This document shows, piece after piece, positions 34,098-42,791 of a DNA stretch of 64,000 bases. Within the stretch, counting starts at the first letter, position 1. Every line of letters starts with the position of its first letter. The notes beneath the pieces were generated by a model. It saw nothing but the letters and a program-made list of their open reading frames with translations, was not told the DNA's origin and made no database searches. Origin of the DNA: Rhodospirillum sp. (GTDB taxonomy: Bacteria > Pseudomonadota > Alphaproteobacteria > Dongiales > Dongiaceae); the NCBI GenBank assembly GCA_013822765.1, contig PNKY01000011.1, positions 98,194 to 162,193 of the forward strand. Direction: 5' to 3'. Both the position numbers and the translations under genes were made by a program.

Positions 34098-34643
34098 ATG
34101 GTCAACGCCAAAGCGGCTCGATCCGCGGTTGGAACGGCCAACAAGTGGGCCTCGGACGTCTATCGCGTGCTGAAGGCAGCCAGCGTGCGCCAGATGTCCT
34201 ACGTGCCCGATGCCGGCCACACCACGCTGATCAACCTGTTCTCGGCCGATCCCGATGTGGTGTCGAATGTTCTGACGACCGAAGAAGAAGGCGTCGCGAT
34301 CTCGGTCGGTGCATGGCTGGGCGGGCAGCGTTCGGTGTTGCTGCTGCAATCCAGCGGTGTCGGCAACTGCATCAATATGCTGTCGTTGCCTGTGATCGGC
34401 CGCTTTCCGCTTCTGATGCTGGTGACGATGCGCGGCGAATGGGCAGAGTTCAATCCCTGGCAGGTTCCAATGGGGCGCGCGACGCAGCCCGCCTTGGAGG
34501 CGATCGGCGTCCGCGTCATGCGCACCGACAAGCCGGATGACCTGGTGGAGACCGTGGAGGCCGCCGCCGCGCTCGCCTACGACGCCGACCAGCAGGTGGC
34601 GGTCCTGATCGGACAGCGGCTGCTGGGAAAGAAAAAGTGGTGA
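34098..34643 (+). CDS. TPP-dependent 2-oxoacid decarboxylase, alpha (Pyr) subunit, ComD-like
   Basis: This 181-residue protein is the pyrimidine-binding half of a split thiamine enzyme. LTTEEEGVAISVGAWLGGQR contains the cofactor-activating glutamate, and LLLQSSGVGNCINMLSLPVI plus the final segment match sulfopyruvate and phosphonopyruvate decarboxylase alpha subunits. ATG 34098 is preceded by GGGAGAGGG; the longer frame has no homologous residues. The beta subunit follows directly. It forms one operon with ALDH, hydroxyacid dehydrogenase, SDR, amidase and amidohydrolase genes. Substrate could be sulfopyruvate, phosphonopyruvate or another 2-oxo acid. Confidence 0.85.
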   Translation: MVNAKAARSAVGTANKWASDVYRVLKAASVRQMSYVPDAGHTTLINLFSADPDVVSNVLTTEEEGVAISVGAWLGGQRSVLLLQSSGVGNCINMLSLPVIGRFPLLMLVTMRGEWAEFNPWQVPMGRATQPALEAIGVRVMRTDKPDDLVETVEAAAALAYDADQQVAVLIGQRLLGKKKW

Positions 34644-34648
34644 GGGCC

Positions 34649-35254
34649 ATGCCGCGCTCCAAGACATCCAAGCCCGGGACCCTGGCGCGCCGCGAGGCGG
34701 TCGCCGCCCTGCTCCAGCACCGCGAGGACATACTGGTCGTGAGCGGCCTCGGATCGCCGACCTATGACGTCCACGCCGCCGGCGATCGGGACGACAACTT
34801 CTATCTCTGGGGCGCGATGGGTGGCGCGGCCCTGGTCGGCCTCGGCCTGGCGCAGGCGCAGCCGGACAAGCACGTCCTGGTCGTCACCGGCGACGGCGAG
34901 CAGCTCATGGCGTTCGGCAGCCTTGCCACCATCGCCGTCGCGAACCCGCGCAATCTCACGATCGTCGTGATCGACAACCACCATTTCGGCGAAACCGGGA
35001 TGCAGATGAGCCATACCGGCCATGGCATCGACTTCGCCGAGGTCGCCGCATCCTGCGGCTTCACCGCGACCGCGACGCTGCGCACCAGGTCCGAAGTCGA
35101 CAAGCTTGCAAAGATCCTGGCCAAGCCTGGCAAAGGCCCCTCCTTCTATGTCATCAAGGTGGCCGCGGAAAATCCGCCGCGCTCTCTGCCGTCGCGAGAC
35201 GCCGTCTTCATCAAGAATCGGTTCCGCGCCCATCTCGGCTTTCGGGCCGGATAG
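34649..35254 (+). CDS. TPP-dependent 2-oxoacid decarboxylase, beta (PP) subunit, ComE-like
   Basis: This 201-residue protein is the diphosphate-binding half. GDGEQLMAFGSLATIAVANP then LTIVVIDNHHFGETG gives the GDG...DN metal-TPP motif. DDNFYLWGAMGGAALVGLGL is the usual beta-subunit start of the domain. ATG 34649 lies 5 bp after the alpha stop behind GTGAGGG; a GTG at 34637 overlapping the alpha gene is an alternative start. With the alpha subunit it would decarboxylate a 2-oxo acid to an aldehyde, which the next gene product could oxidise. Confidence 0.87.
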   Translation: MPRSKTSKPGTLARREAVAALLQHREDILVVSGLGSPTYDVHAAGDRDDNFYLWGAMGGAALVGLGLAQAQPDKHVLVVTGDGEQLMAFGSLATIAVANPRNLTIVVIDNHHFGETGMQMSHTGHGIDFAEVAASCGFTATATLRTRSEVDKLAKILAKPGKGPSFYVIKVAAENPPRSLPSRDAVFIKNRFRAHLGFRAG

Positions 35255-35263
35255 GAGGACCCC

Positions 35264-36745
35264 ATGTCCGCGCTTGTCAGCTATTCCAATATTGTCGATG
35301 GCATCTCCCAACAAGCCGCCGCGACCTTCGAGAGTTTCGATCCCTTCACCGGCAAGCCATGGGCCCTGATTCCGCACGGCGACGCCGCCGATGTCGACCG
35401 CGCTGTAGCGGCGGCATCTCGGGCGTTCCGATCCAAGGAGTGGCGTGGTTTGACCGCGTCCGCGCGCGGCAAGCTGATGCTGCGCCTGGCCGACCTCATC
35501 GCCGCCAACGCGGAGCGCCTGGCCGCGATCGAAACCCGCGATAACGGCAAGCTCATCAATGAGATGACCGTCCAACTGCGCTACGCGCCGGAATGGTACC
35601 GCTATTTCGGCGGACTGGCCGACAAGATCGAAGGCGCTGTACTGCCGATCGACAAACCCGGCATGTTCGCCTTCACGCGGTGCGAGCCGATCGGCGTGGT
35701 GGCGGCGATCGTGCCATGGAACTCGCCGTTGCTGCTCCTGACCTGGAAGCTGGCGCCGCTACTGGCTGCCGGCAACACGGTGGTCATCAAGCCGTCCGAG
35801 CATGCTTCCGCCTCGACCCTGGCCTTCGTGCAATTATTCGCGGAGGCCGGCTTTCCGGCCGGCGTGGTGAATACGGTCACGGGGTTCCCGGCTGAGGTCG
35901 GCGTGCCGCTTGTCTCCCACCCCGGCGTCGCGAAGGTGGCTTTCACCGGTGGCGAGGCCGGTGGCCTCGCGGTCTATGGCGCGGTGGCTGCCGGGCTGAA
36001 ATCCGTGACGCTCGAACTCGGTGGCAAATCGGCGAATGTCGTGTTCGCCGACGCCAACATCGAGAGTGCGATCAACGGCGCTATCTCCGGCATCTTCGCG
36101 GCGACCGGGCAGACCTGCCTCGCCGGTTCGCGCCTGCTGGTCGAGCGCAAGGTTCACGACCAGGTGGTCGAAGGCGTCGTCAAGCTGGCGCGCAGTGCGC
36201 GGATCGGCGATCCCTCCAAGACCGAGACGCAGGTCGGGCCGATCACGACCTTGGCTCAGCGCGACAAGGTGCTGGGCTACATCGACATCGCGCAGAAAGG
36301 CGGCGCCACCTGCGTCCTGGGCGGCGGCCGGCCACAGGCCGAGGAACTGGCGTCGGGCTGGTTCGTCGAGCCGACCATCTTCACCAACGTCAGCAACGAC
36401 ATGCGCATCGCGCGCGAAGAGGTATTCGGCCCGATCCTGTCCGTGATTCCGTTCGATGACGAGGACGAGGCCTTCGCGATTGCCAATGACAGCCCCTATG
36501 GCCTCGCTGCCGGCTTGTGGACGGGCGATATCGGGCGCGCCATGCGGGGCAGCGCCGCGCTCGAGGCCGGCACTGTCTGGGTCAATTGCTACCGCGCGGT
36601 CAGCTACATGGCGCCGTTCGGCGGCTACAAACGCAGCGGCATCGGCCGCGAGAGCGGACAGGAGGCGATAAACGCCTATCTGCAGACCAAGACCGTGTGG
36701 ATCGACACCGTCGGCAAGACGGCCAATCCCTTCGTCCTTCGCTGA
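35264..36745 (+). CDS. Aldehyde dehydrogenase
   Basis: This NAD(P)-dependent aldehyde dehydrogenase has 493 residues, the normal family length. Catalytic cysteine C285 stands in ATGQTCLAGSRLL and general base E251 in LELGGKSANVVF. PWNSPLLLLTWKLAPLLAAG is the cofactor-domain signature, and the C-terminal PFGGYKRSGIGRESG is intact. GGAGG precedes the ATG. It follows the TPP beta subunit by 9 bp, so an aldehyde formed by decarboxylation is the likely substrate. Confidence 0.93.
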   Translation: MSALVSYSNIVDGISQQAAATFESFDPFTGKPWALIPHGDAADVDRAVAAASRAFRSKEWRGLTASARGKLMLRLADLIAANAERLAAIETRDNGKLINEMTVQLRYAPEWYRYFGGLADKIEGAVLPIDKPGMFAFTRCEPIGVVAAIVPWNSPLLLLTWKLAPLLAAGNTVVIKPSEHASASTLAFVQLFAEAGFPAGVVNTVTGFPAEVGVPLVSHPGVAKVAFTGGEAGGLAVYGAVAAGLKSVTLELGGKSANVVFADANIESAINGAISGIFAATGQTCLAGSRLLVERKVHDQVVEGVVKLARSARIGDPSKTETQVGPITTLAQRDKVLGYIDIAQKGGATCVLGGGRPQAEELASGWFVEPTIFTNVSNDMRIAREEVFGPILSVIPFDDEDEAFAIANDSPYGLAAGLWTGDIGRAMRGSAALEAGTVWVNCYRAVSYMAPFGGYKRSGIGRESGQEAINAYLQTKTVWIDTVGKTANPFVLR

Positions 36746-36761
36746 ACAGGAAAGGTGAACC

Positions 36762-37661
36762 ATGGAGATGATCGGCTTCGTGGGGTTAGGTCGGATGGGC
36801 CGGCCGATGTCGTCAAATCTGTGCCGCAAGGGGTTCCGGCTGGTCGTGCACGACATCAATCGCGATGCGGTCGCCGAGCTCGAACTGCTGCAGGCGCGGG
36901 GCGCGGAGTCCGTTGCCGCGGTTGCGCGCGAGTCCGGGATCATCGTCACCATGCTGCCGAACTCCGCGATCGTCGACCAGGTCGTTGCCGGCCTGGATGG
37001 CGTTCTCGCGCATGCCAAGCCCGGCAGCCTGGTCATGGACATGAGCACGGTCGATCCGCTAACAACCGATGCGCTGGCCAGGAAAGCGGCCGAGAGGGGC
37101 GTAGCGTTCGTCGATGCGCCGGTCGGGCGGCTCGCCTCCCACGCTGATCGGGGCGAATCGCTGTTCATGGTCGGCGCCGCGCCGGAGGATTTCGCGCGCG
37201 CGCGACCCCTGCTCGAGGCGATGGGCAATACGATCTATCATTGCGGGCCGGTCGGCACCGGCACGCGGACCAAGCTGGTCAACAACTATCTTGCGGTCAC
37301 GTCGTGCCAGATGAATGCGGAGGCCCTGGCGCTGTCGCAGCGCTTCGGCCTCGATCTCGAGCGAACGCTGGACGTGCTGTACGGCACCACCGCCTTCAAC
37401 GGCCAGCTGAAGATCGCCTGGCCTGCCAAAGTGCTCAAGGGCGACGTCGCGCCCGGCTTCACCATCGATCTGGCGCACAAGGATCTGAGCCTGATCGTCG
37501 ACGCCGCGAACGCGGCAAAGGTTCCGATGCCGATCGCGGCCGCCACCCGCGAAGCGTTCAGTGCGGCGCGCGCCAGCGGGTTCGGCGGCCAGGATTTCTC
37601 GGCGATGGTCGACGCCCTCTGCCAATCGGCCGGCATCCAGAAGCCGCGCCTGAAGAGTTGA
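36762..37661 (+). CDS. Beta-hydroxyacid dehydrogenase (3-hydroxyisobutyrate/tartronate-semialdehyde reductase family)
   Basis: This is a 299-residue NAD(P)-dependent reductase. IGFVGLGRMGRPMSSNLCRK is the dinucleotide fold and family signature, DAPVGRLASHADRG the substrate loop, and the catalytic lysine is K171 in GTRTKLVNNYL. Relatives include GarR, 3-hydroxyisobutyrate dehydrogenase and sulfolactaldehyde reductase. The family reduces semialdehydes or oxidises beta-hydroxyacids. It stands 16 bp after the ALDH gene in the same operon, and may handle the same aldehyde in the reductive direction. Confidence 0.9.
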   Translation: MEMIGFVGLGRMGRPMSSNLCRKGFRLVVHDINRDAVAELELLQARGAESVAAVARESGIIVTMLPNSAIVDQVVAGLDGVLAHAKPGSLVMDMSTVDPLTTDALARKAAERGVAFVDAPVGRLASHADRGESLFMVGAAPEDFARARPLLEAMGNTIYHCGPVGTGTRTKLVNNYLAVTSCQMNAEALALSQRFGLDLERTLDVLYGTTAFNGQLKIAWPAKVLKGDVAPGFTIDLAHKDLSLIVDAANAAKVPMPIAAATREAFSAARASGFGGQDFSAMVDALCQSAGIQKPRLKS

Positions 37662-37706
37662 TCGGGCTCGCACTGGCAATGTCTCGCGATCAGAGGAGAA
37701 GAATTG

Positions 37707-38447
37707 ATGGGTAAGCTTGATCGGCGCATCGCTGTTGTCACCGGCGCCGCGACCGGGCTCGGCAAGGCAATCGCCCTGCTCTATGCCGCCGAAGGCGCCG
37801 ATGTTGCGGTCATCGACCGGAATGCGGACGGCGCGGCCTGCACCGCCGACGCGATCGCCAAACAAGGCGGCCGCAGCTTGGCGGTCGGCGCCGACGTCGG
37901 TGACGAAGCCGCCGTCGACCAAGCGTTCGCCCGGATCAACTCGGAACTCGGCGCACCGCATATCCTGGTGAACAATGCGGGCATCGCGACGGTCGCGCTC
38001 CTCGAGAACATGGCCACCGCGATGTGGGACGAGATGCTTCGAGTCAATCTCAAGAGCGTCTTTCTGTGCACGCGGGCGGCGCTGCCGGCCATGCGCCGCA
38101 ACCGCTACGGCCGCATCATCAACATCAGCTCGCAACTCGCACACAAAGGCGCCAGCGGCATGGCGCACTATGCCGCGGCCAAGGCCGGCATCCTCGGCCT
38201 GACCCGCTCGCTCTCTTACGAGGTTGCCGACGACAACATCACCGTCAACGCGATCTGCCCAGGCCCGCTCGACACCGACATGAAACTGCCGCCGGAATGG
38301 GCCGCCAAGAAGCAGAACGAGTTAATCCTCAAGAGGCAGGGCAAGGTGGAGGAGATCGCTCCGACCGCGTTATTGTTGGCCGGCGAGGACGCGGGCTTTT
38401 ATGTTGGCGCGGTGTTCGATCCCAACGGCGGCGACATCATGGCCTAG
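37707..38447 (+). CDS. SDR family oxidoreductase (FabG-like)
   Basis: The 246-residue short-chain dehydrogenase has VTGAATGLGKAIALLYAAEG, LVNNAGIATV, serine in NISSQLAHKGASG and YAAAKAGILGLTR. It ends FYVGAVFDPNGGDIMA, where DPNGG stands in place of the usual VDGG. ATG 37707 follows AGGAGAAG. Part of the split-TPP operon (45 bp after the hydroxyacid dehydrogenase). Substrate unknown. Confidence 0.9.
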   Translation: MGKLDRRIAVVTGAATGLGKAIALLYAAEGADVAVIDRNADGAACTADAIAKQGGRSLAVGADVGDEAAVDQAFARINSELGAPHILVNNAGIATVALLENMATAMWDEMLRVNLKSVFLCTRAALPAMRRNRYGRIINISSQLAHKGASGMAHYAAAKAGILGLTRSLSYEVADDNITVNAICPGPLDTDMKLPPEWAAKKQNELILKRQGKVEEIAPTALLLAGEDAGFYVGAVFDPNGGDIMA

Positions 38448-38482
38448 CGGCCACGGCTCCGTCATACAAGGGAATTCTGCCA

Positions 38483-39847
38483 ATGGCGTCTGTGCTGGAT
38501 CTATCGCTCTCCGAGATTGCTGGCCGGTTCGCTGACGGGCGGCTGCGCGCCCGTGCGCTGACCGAAGAGGCGCAGTCGCGTCACGATCCGGCGCTGAACG
38601 CATACAAGACCTGGGCGCCCGAGTTCGCCTTGCGCCAGGCCGACGCGGCGGACGCCGCCTTCGCCGCCGGTGTCCGGCTGGGCGCGCTGCAGGGCATCCC
38701 GGTTTCGGTCAAGGACATTTACGGTGTAGAAGAGCTGCCCATCTTTGCCGGCAGCCCGCGCGAATTGCCCGCCCGCTGGCGGAGGGAAGGACCGATCGTG
38801 CGCCAGCTGCGCCGCCAGATCGCCGTCGTCACGGGCAAGGCCCACACGGTCGAGTTCGCCTTCGGCGGCCTCGGCATCAACGCGCACTGGTCGGCGCCCT
38901 GGAACCCGCAGGACCGCAAGGTGCATCGCTCGCCGGGCGGCTCGTCGAGCGGCGCGGGCGTGACGCTCGGCGAAGGCACTGCCCTGCTCGCGCTCGGCAC
39001 CGACACCGCTGGATCGGTCCGCATCCCCGCCAGCATGACCGGCAACGCGGGGATCAAGACCACCAAGGGACGCTGGTCGACCGACGGTGTGGTGCCGCTC
39101 AGCCCGACTTTCGACACCACCGGCCTGCTCGCACGCGGCGCCGCCGATCTGGCATTCGCCTTCCAGCAGTTCGATGACGCATCGGTTCCACAGCTTGGCG
39201 ATCTCGCAGGTGTAAGGCTCGGACGCGCCGAGGCTTTCTTCTGGGAAGCCACCTCGCCAGGTGTATCGGAGCGGGTCGATGAAGCGCTGCTCCTGGCTGA
39301 AGCAGATGGCGCGCGCGTCGCGGATGCGGCGCTCCCAAGCGCATCCGAAGTGTTCGAAAATTACCGCAAGGGCGGCATCGTGGCGCCCGAGCTCTACAGC
39401 TTTCTCTCCGCCGAGTTGCCCGACTGGCTCGAAACGCTCGATCCGCGCGTGCGTCAGCGCATGGATGCCGGCAAAGCGCTGCCGGCCTGGGAGTATCTCG
39501 CGCGCAAGGAGCGTTACGCCGTGCTGGGCGCCGACGCCGCACTGTCGCTCGCTGGCATCGACGCGCTGGTCTGCCCGACCGTGCCGATCACGCCACCGCC
39601 TGTTGCCGACGTTGCGAGTGACGATGCCTACACCAAGGCCAACATGCTGGCGATGCGCAACACCTGCCCGGCAAGCTTCCTCGGCCTGTGCGCTGTGACG
39701 CTGCCGGTCGGACGCGACGCCGCGGGAATGCCGGTTGGCCTGCAGCTCATCGGCGCGCCCGGCAGCGAAGCACGGCTGCTGGCGATCGCAGTGCAGCTCG
39801 AGCGCCTGGTTGCGAAGAAAGGAAACTGGCGCTATCGGCCGGCCTGA
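38483..39847 (+). CDS. Amidase (amidase signature family)
   Basis: This is a 454-residue amidase of the Ser-cisSer-Lys type. The lysine is K77 in SVKDIYG, the cis-serine lies within the S154-S156 run of PGGSSSGAG, and the nucleophile is S178 in TDTAGSVRIPAS, which is the usual spacing. The family hydrolyses carboxamides such as acetamides, allophanate, biuret-like compounds or aryl amides. The start at 38483 is the first ATG after the SDR stop; the longer frame overlaps the SDR. Its presence with an isochorismatase-like amidohydrolase suggests the operon's substrate contains amide nitrogen. Confidence 0.9.
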   Translation: MASVLDLSLSEIAGRFADGRLRARALTEEAQSRHDPALNAYKTWAPEFALRQADAADAAFAAGVRLGALQGIPVSVKDIYGVEELPIFAGSPRELPARWRREGPIVRQLRRQIAVVTGKAHTVEFAFGGLGINAHWSAPWNPQDRKVHRSPGGSSSGAGVTLGEGTALLALGTDTAGSVRIPASMTGNAGIKTTKGRWSTDGVVPLSPTFDTTGLLARGAADLAFAFQQFDDASVPQLGDLAGVRLGRAEAFFWEATSPGVSERVDEALLLAEADGARVADAALPSASEVFENYRKGGIVAPELYSFLSAELPDWLETLDPRVRQRMDAGKALPAWEYLARKERYAVLGADAALSLAGIDALVCPTVPITPPPVADVASDDAYTKANMLAMRNTCPASFLGLCAVTLPVGRDAAGMPVGLQLIGAPGSEARLLAIAVQLERLVAKKGNWRYRPA

Positions 39848-39884
39848 CGCGCCGGCAACGTGGCCTCACCCATACCGAAGAGAG

Positions 39885-40520
39885 ATGCAGATGCAGCGCA
39901 AAGACGACGCCCTGTTCACCCGCGAGCGCCCGTTCGAGGCGAAGAAGACCTGCCTGCTGCTGATCGACACGCAGAACTACGTGTGGAACCCGGAGGTTGC
40001 GAAGCGCGTGCCGTATTTCGACCGCCAGATCCGGGAGGTGGTGCTGCCCAACCTGCGCCGGCTGATCGACGCGTTCCACGGCGCCGGCGCCGAGGTCATG
40101 TACACGGTGATCGAGAACTTCACCAAGGACGGCCGCGACCGCAGCCTCGACTACAAGCTCTCCAACTTCTTCATCGCCAAGGGCTCTTGGGAGGCCAAGG
40201 TGCTGGACGCGATCGCCCCCGGCGACGATGACATCGTCCTGCCCAAGACCTCGTCCGGCGTCTTCAATTCGACCAACATCGAATACCTACTGCGCAACAT
40301 CGGCATCGACACGCTGGTGGTCACCGGCTTCCTCACCGACCAGTGCGTCGATCACACGGTGCGCGATGCTGCCGACCGTGGCTTCTATCCGATCTGTCTG
40401 CCGGACGCCTGCGCGACCCACAGCGAGGCCCGGCATGAGAGCGCGCTCAAGGCCTTCGCCGGCTATTGCCGCACCATGACGACGGCGCAGCTTCTCGCCG
40501 CCATCGCCGCCGCACGATAG
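39885..40520 (+). CDS. Isochorismatase-family cysteine amidohydrolase
   Basis: This 211-residue cysteine hydrolase has the full triad D28 (LLIDTQNY), K121 (VLPKTSSGVF) and C154 (TDQCVDHTV), plus the cis-peptide segment VTGFLTDQC. Active members hydrolyse amide bonds (biuret, ureidoacrylate, nicotinamide, N-carbamoyl compounds). A second in-frame ATG follows two codons later. It is the last gene of the operon and 37 bp after the amidase. Converges with the glutamine-synthetase-like gene, stops 2 bp apart. Confidence 0.9.
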   Translation: MQMQRKDDALFTRERPFEAKKTCLLLIDTQNYVWNPEVAKRVPYFDRQIREVVLPNLRRLIDAFHGAGAEVMYTVIENFTKDGRDRSLDYKLSNFFIAKGSWEAKVLDAIAPGDDDIVLPKTSSGVFNSTNIEYLLRNIGIDTLVVTGFLTDQCVDHTVRDAADRGFYPICLPDACATHSEARHESALKAFAGYCRTMTTAQLLAAIAAAR

Positions 40521-40522
40521 CC

Positions 40523-41839
40523 TCAGAACACTTCGGAATAACGGTTGCAGATCTCGTCGGGGGTCCAGTCCTTGCTGAGGGCGAGTTCCGCCCGCTTGTT
40601 CGCAAGATAGGCCTTGAGGAAGAGCGGCGGCACAAAGCCCTTGACGGTTGCGTCGGCGTCCAAGGCATCGAGAGCGGCACCCAGGGTGGCTGGCAGCCGG
40701 ACGATGCCGCGGCGCTGCCGTTCGGCATCGGTGAACGCGCCGGGATCCTGCTCGACCAGCGGCTCCGGCGTCGGCAGGCCTTCCTTCAGGCCCGCAAGGC
40801 CGGCCCGCACGATGGCCGCGAGCTGGATGTAGGGACAGGCTGAGGCGTCGGCCGCACGATACTCGAAATTGAACTGCTCGGCGGTGCTGCTCTGGAACGT
40901 GTCGAAGGTCGGGCAGATGCGGATCCCCGCCTCGCGATCACGATAGCCGAGGCTCGACCACGCGGCGCTCCACATGTGCGGCACCAGCCGCAGATACGAA
41001 ACCGGCGTCGGTGCGGTGAAGGCGCAGATGGCCGGCATGTATTTGAGCACGCCCGCCAGGAACTTGCCGGCCGTCGCGCTGACCCCGCGCGGCCCTTTCG
41101 GATCGTGGCTGATCGGCAGCCCGGCTTCGTCCCACAGGCTCATGTGGATGTGAAGCCCGTTGCCGATGGAAGCCGGGCTCATGCGCGGTGAGAAGCTGAC
41201 GGTGTGGCTCAGGCGCCAGGCGGTTCCGCGCGCCATTTCGCGCAGAATGATCGCTTTGTCGCAGGCAGTGAGCGGTTCCTCCGGCGGGAACGAGACCTCG
41301 AACTGTCCCTCGCCGAACTCGGACTGATAGCTGTCGGGCAGGATGCCACACTGGCCCAGTGCCGCCAGGAAGGTCTCGCCGAAAGCGCCGTGGCGGCGCA
41401 CACCGTCGAGCGCGTACATGTCGCCGACCCGTCCGCGCGCACCCGAATAGAAGAACTCGTGCTCGAACGCGACACGCAGCGTGACACCGGCCTCGCGTTT
41501 CAGGTCGGCGGCGGCGCTGCGCAACAGGTTGCGCGGGCAGCAATCCCACCGGCTGCCGTTGGTCTCGAACACATCGCAGAGGAAGAAATGCTCCTTCGGG
41601 CTGCCGTCGCCGAAATCGACATTGGCCTCGGCATTTCGGTCAGCGTGCAGCTTCAAGTCGCCAAAAGGACCGAAGGGGGACGGCGCGATCGTGCCCAGCG
41701 GGGTAAACATGATGTTGGTGGGCGTCCACCCCACGCCGCTCGCCAGTCGCTTTTCGAGCACGCTCGTCGGGAACCCCCTGCCGCGCACCTGTCCCGAGAT
41801 ATCCATGTAGCAGAACGACGTCATTGGTTCCCGAATCAT
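40523..41839 (-). CDS. Glutamine synthetase-like gamma-glutamyl ligase (PuuA/GlnT-like)
   Basis: This 438-residue member of the glutamine-synthetase superfamily lies in the group that ligates glutamate to amines rather than ammonia. AFEHEFFY, the SEFGEGQFEVSF metal segment and IGNGLHIHMSLWD match the catalytic core. The ATP/phosphate segment APTPVSYLRLVPHMWSAA stands for the usual NSYKR. Its start overlaps the stop of the RpiR gene (ATGA). With the N-formylglutamate amidohydrolase it suggests a gamma-glutamylation/deglutamylation or N-acyl-glutamate route. Substrate amine unknown. Confidence 0.85.
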   Translation of the reverse strand: MIREPMTSFCYMDISGQVRGRGFPTSVLEKRLASGVGWTPTNIMFTPLGTIAPSPFGPFGDLKLHADRNAEANVDFGDGSPKEHFFLCDVFETNGSRWDCCPRNLLRSAAADLKREAGVTLRVAFEHEFFYSGARGRVGDMYALDGVRRHGAFGETFLAALGQCGILPDSYQSEFGEGQFEVSFPPEEPLTACDKAIILREMARGTAWRLSHTVSFSPRMSPASIGNGLHIHMSLWDEAGLPISHDPKGPRGVSATAGKFLAGVLKYMPAICAFTAPTPVSYLRLVPHMWSAAWSSLGYRDREAGIRICPTFDTFQSSTAEQFNFEYRAADASACPYIQLAAIVRAGLAGLKEGLPTPEPLVEQDPGAFTDAERQRRGIVRLPATLGAALDALDADATVKGFVPPLFLKAYLANKRAELALSKDWTPDEICNRYSEVF

Positions 41840-42765
41840 GACGCAAGGCCTCCCCTCTTCCCGTTCTTGTCCGGCTTCCGGCCAACACTTGGCGACCCAC
41901 TTTCCAGATGGAAAGGCCGGCGCAAGACCTCAAGCGTCTCGATCCGCCGTTTGGCGTGCTCACCCAGCCGCTCCACCGCGCCGGCCACGATGACTTCCGC
42001 CATTGCCAATCCGCCGACCGCGCTGTCGAAGGCAGTCGGCACTTCCACCGGACAGCCAATGACATGGGTGGCCAGCGCCGCGATGGGCGAATTCCAGATG
42101 TCGGTGATGAGCACGATGACGGCGCCTTGCGTTGCCGCGCCCGATGCAAACTCCAGCACGTCGCGCTGGTAGCGCCGAAAGTCGAACATCACCAGCACAT
42201 CGCCACGCCGCACGTCGAGCAGGTAGTCGGCCCAGCTCGCGCTGCCTTCGCGTACCAGCCGCACGCCGGGTCGCAGCTCGCGCAGGCAATGGTGAAAATA
42301 GGCCGCGAGCATCTGCGTGAAGCGGCCTCCGAGGCAGAACACGGCGCGCCGCCGGTCGCACACCAGCTCGGTGATGACGGCATATTCCTTGGGTGACACG
42401 CTCCTGACCGCGCGCTCGATGTTGCGGCATAGCGCCGAGCCGACCCGTTCCTGCACCTTGCCGCCCTCGCCCCAGCTGCGCAGCGACGGGTAGCGCGCCA
42501 GCGGGCCCTGCAGCCGCTCCTGCACCTCGCCCCTCAGGCAGTTCTGGAACTCGGCATAGCTCTTGAGGCCGAGGCGGCTGACGAAGCGCAGGATCGTGGG
42601 CCCGCTGGTGCCCGCCCTCTGCGCAAAGCGCGCGACCGTCTCCAACCCCGCGACCGGGTAGTCGCTCAACAGCGACTGGGCGACGCGGCGCTCCGCCGCC
42701 GTGTAGTTCCTGAGGTCACGCCGGACCCGCTCCGACAGCGGCTCATTCAATCGGCCCGTATTCAT
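41836..42765 (-). CDS. MurR/RpiR family transcriptional regulator
   Basis: This 309-residue regulator has an N-terminal RpiR helix-turn-helix (SERVRRDLRNYTAAERRVAQ, then TSGPTILRFVSRLGLKSYAE). A C-terminal SIS sugar/phospho-ligand domain follows (VFCLGGRFTQMLAAYFHH, VLVMFDFRRYQRD, VIVLITDIWNSPIA). ATG 42765 gives the family N terminus. It stands between the amidohydrolase and the ligase, translationally coupled to the latter, so it likely controls both. The inverted repeat upstream of the amidohydrolase (43689-43740) is a candidate site. Confidence 0.88.
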   Translation of the reverse strand: MNTGRLNEPLSERVRRDLRNYTAAERRVAQSLLSDYPVAGLETVARFAQRAGTSGPTILRFVSRLGLKSYAEFQNCLRGEVQERLQGPLARYPSLRSWGEGGKVQERVGSALCRNIERAVRSVSPKEYAVITELVCDRRRAVFCLGGRFTQMLAAYFHHCLRELRPGVRLVREGSASWADYLLDVRRGDVLVMFDFRRYQRDVLEFASGAATQGAVIVLITDIWNSPIAALATHVIGCPVEVPTAFDSAVGGLAMAEVIVAGAVERLGEHAKRRIETLEVLRRPFHLESGSPSVGRKPDKNGKRGGLAS

Positions 42766-42791
42766 GCTCTTCGATGCGGCCCGAGCGCGCT

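Noticed and set aside
35834..37228. 464-codon minus-strand open frame
   Set aside because: Antisense to the aldehyde dehydrogenase and hydroxyacid dehydrogenase genes, both with complete catalytic residues.
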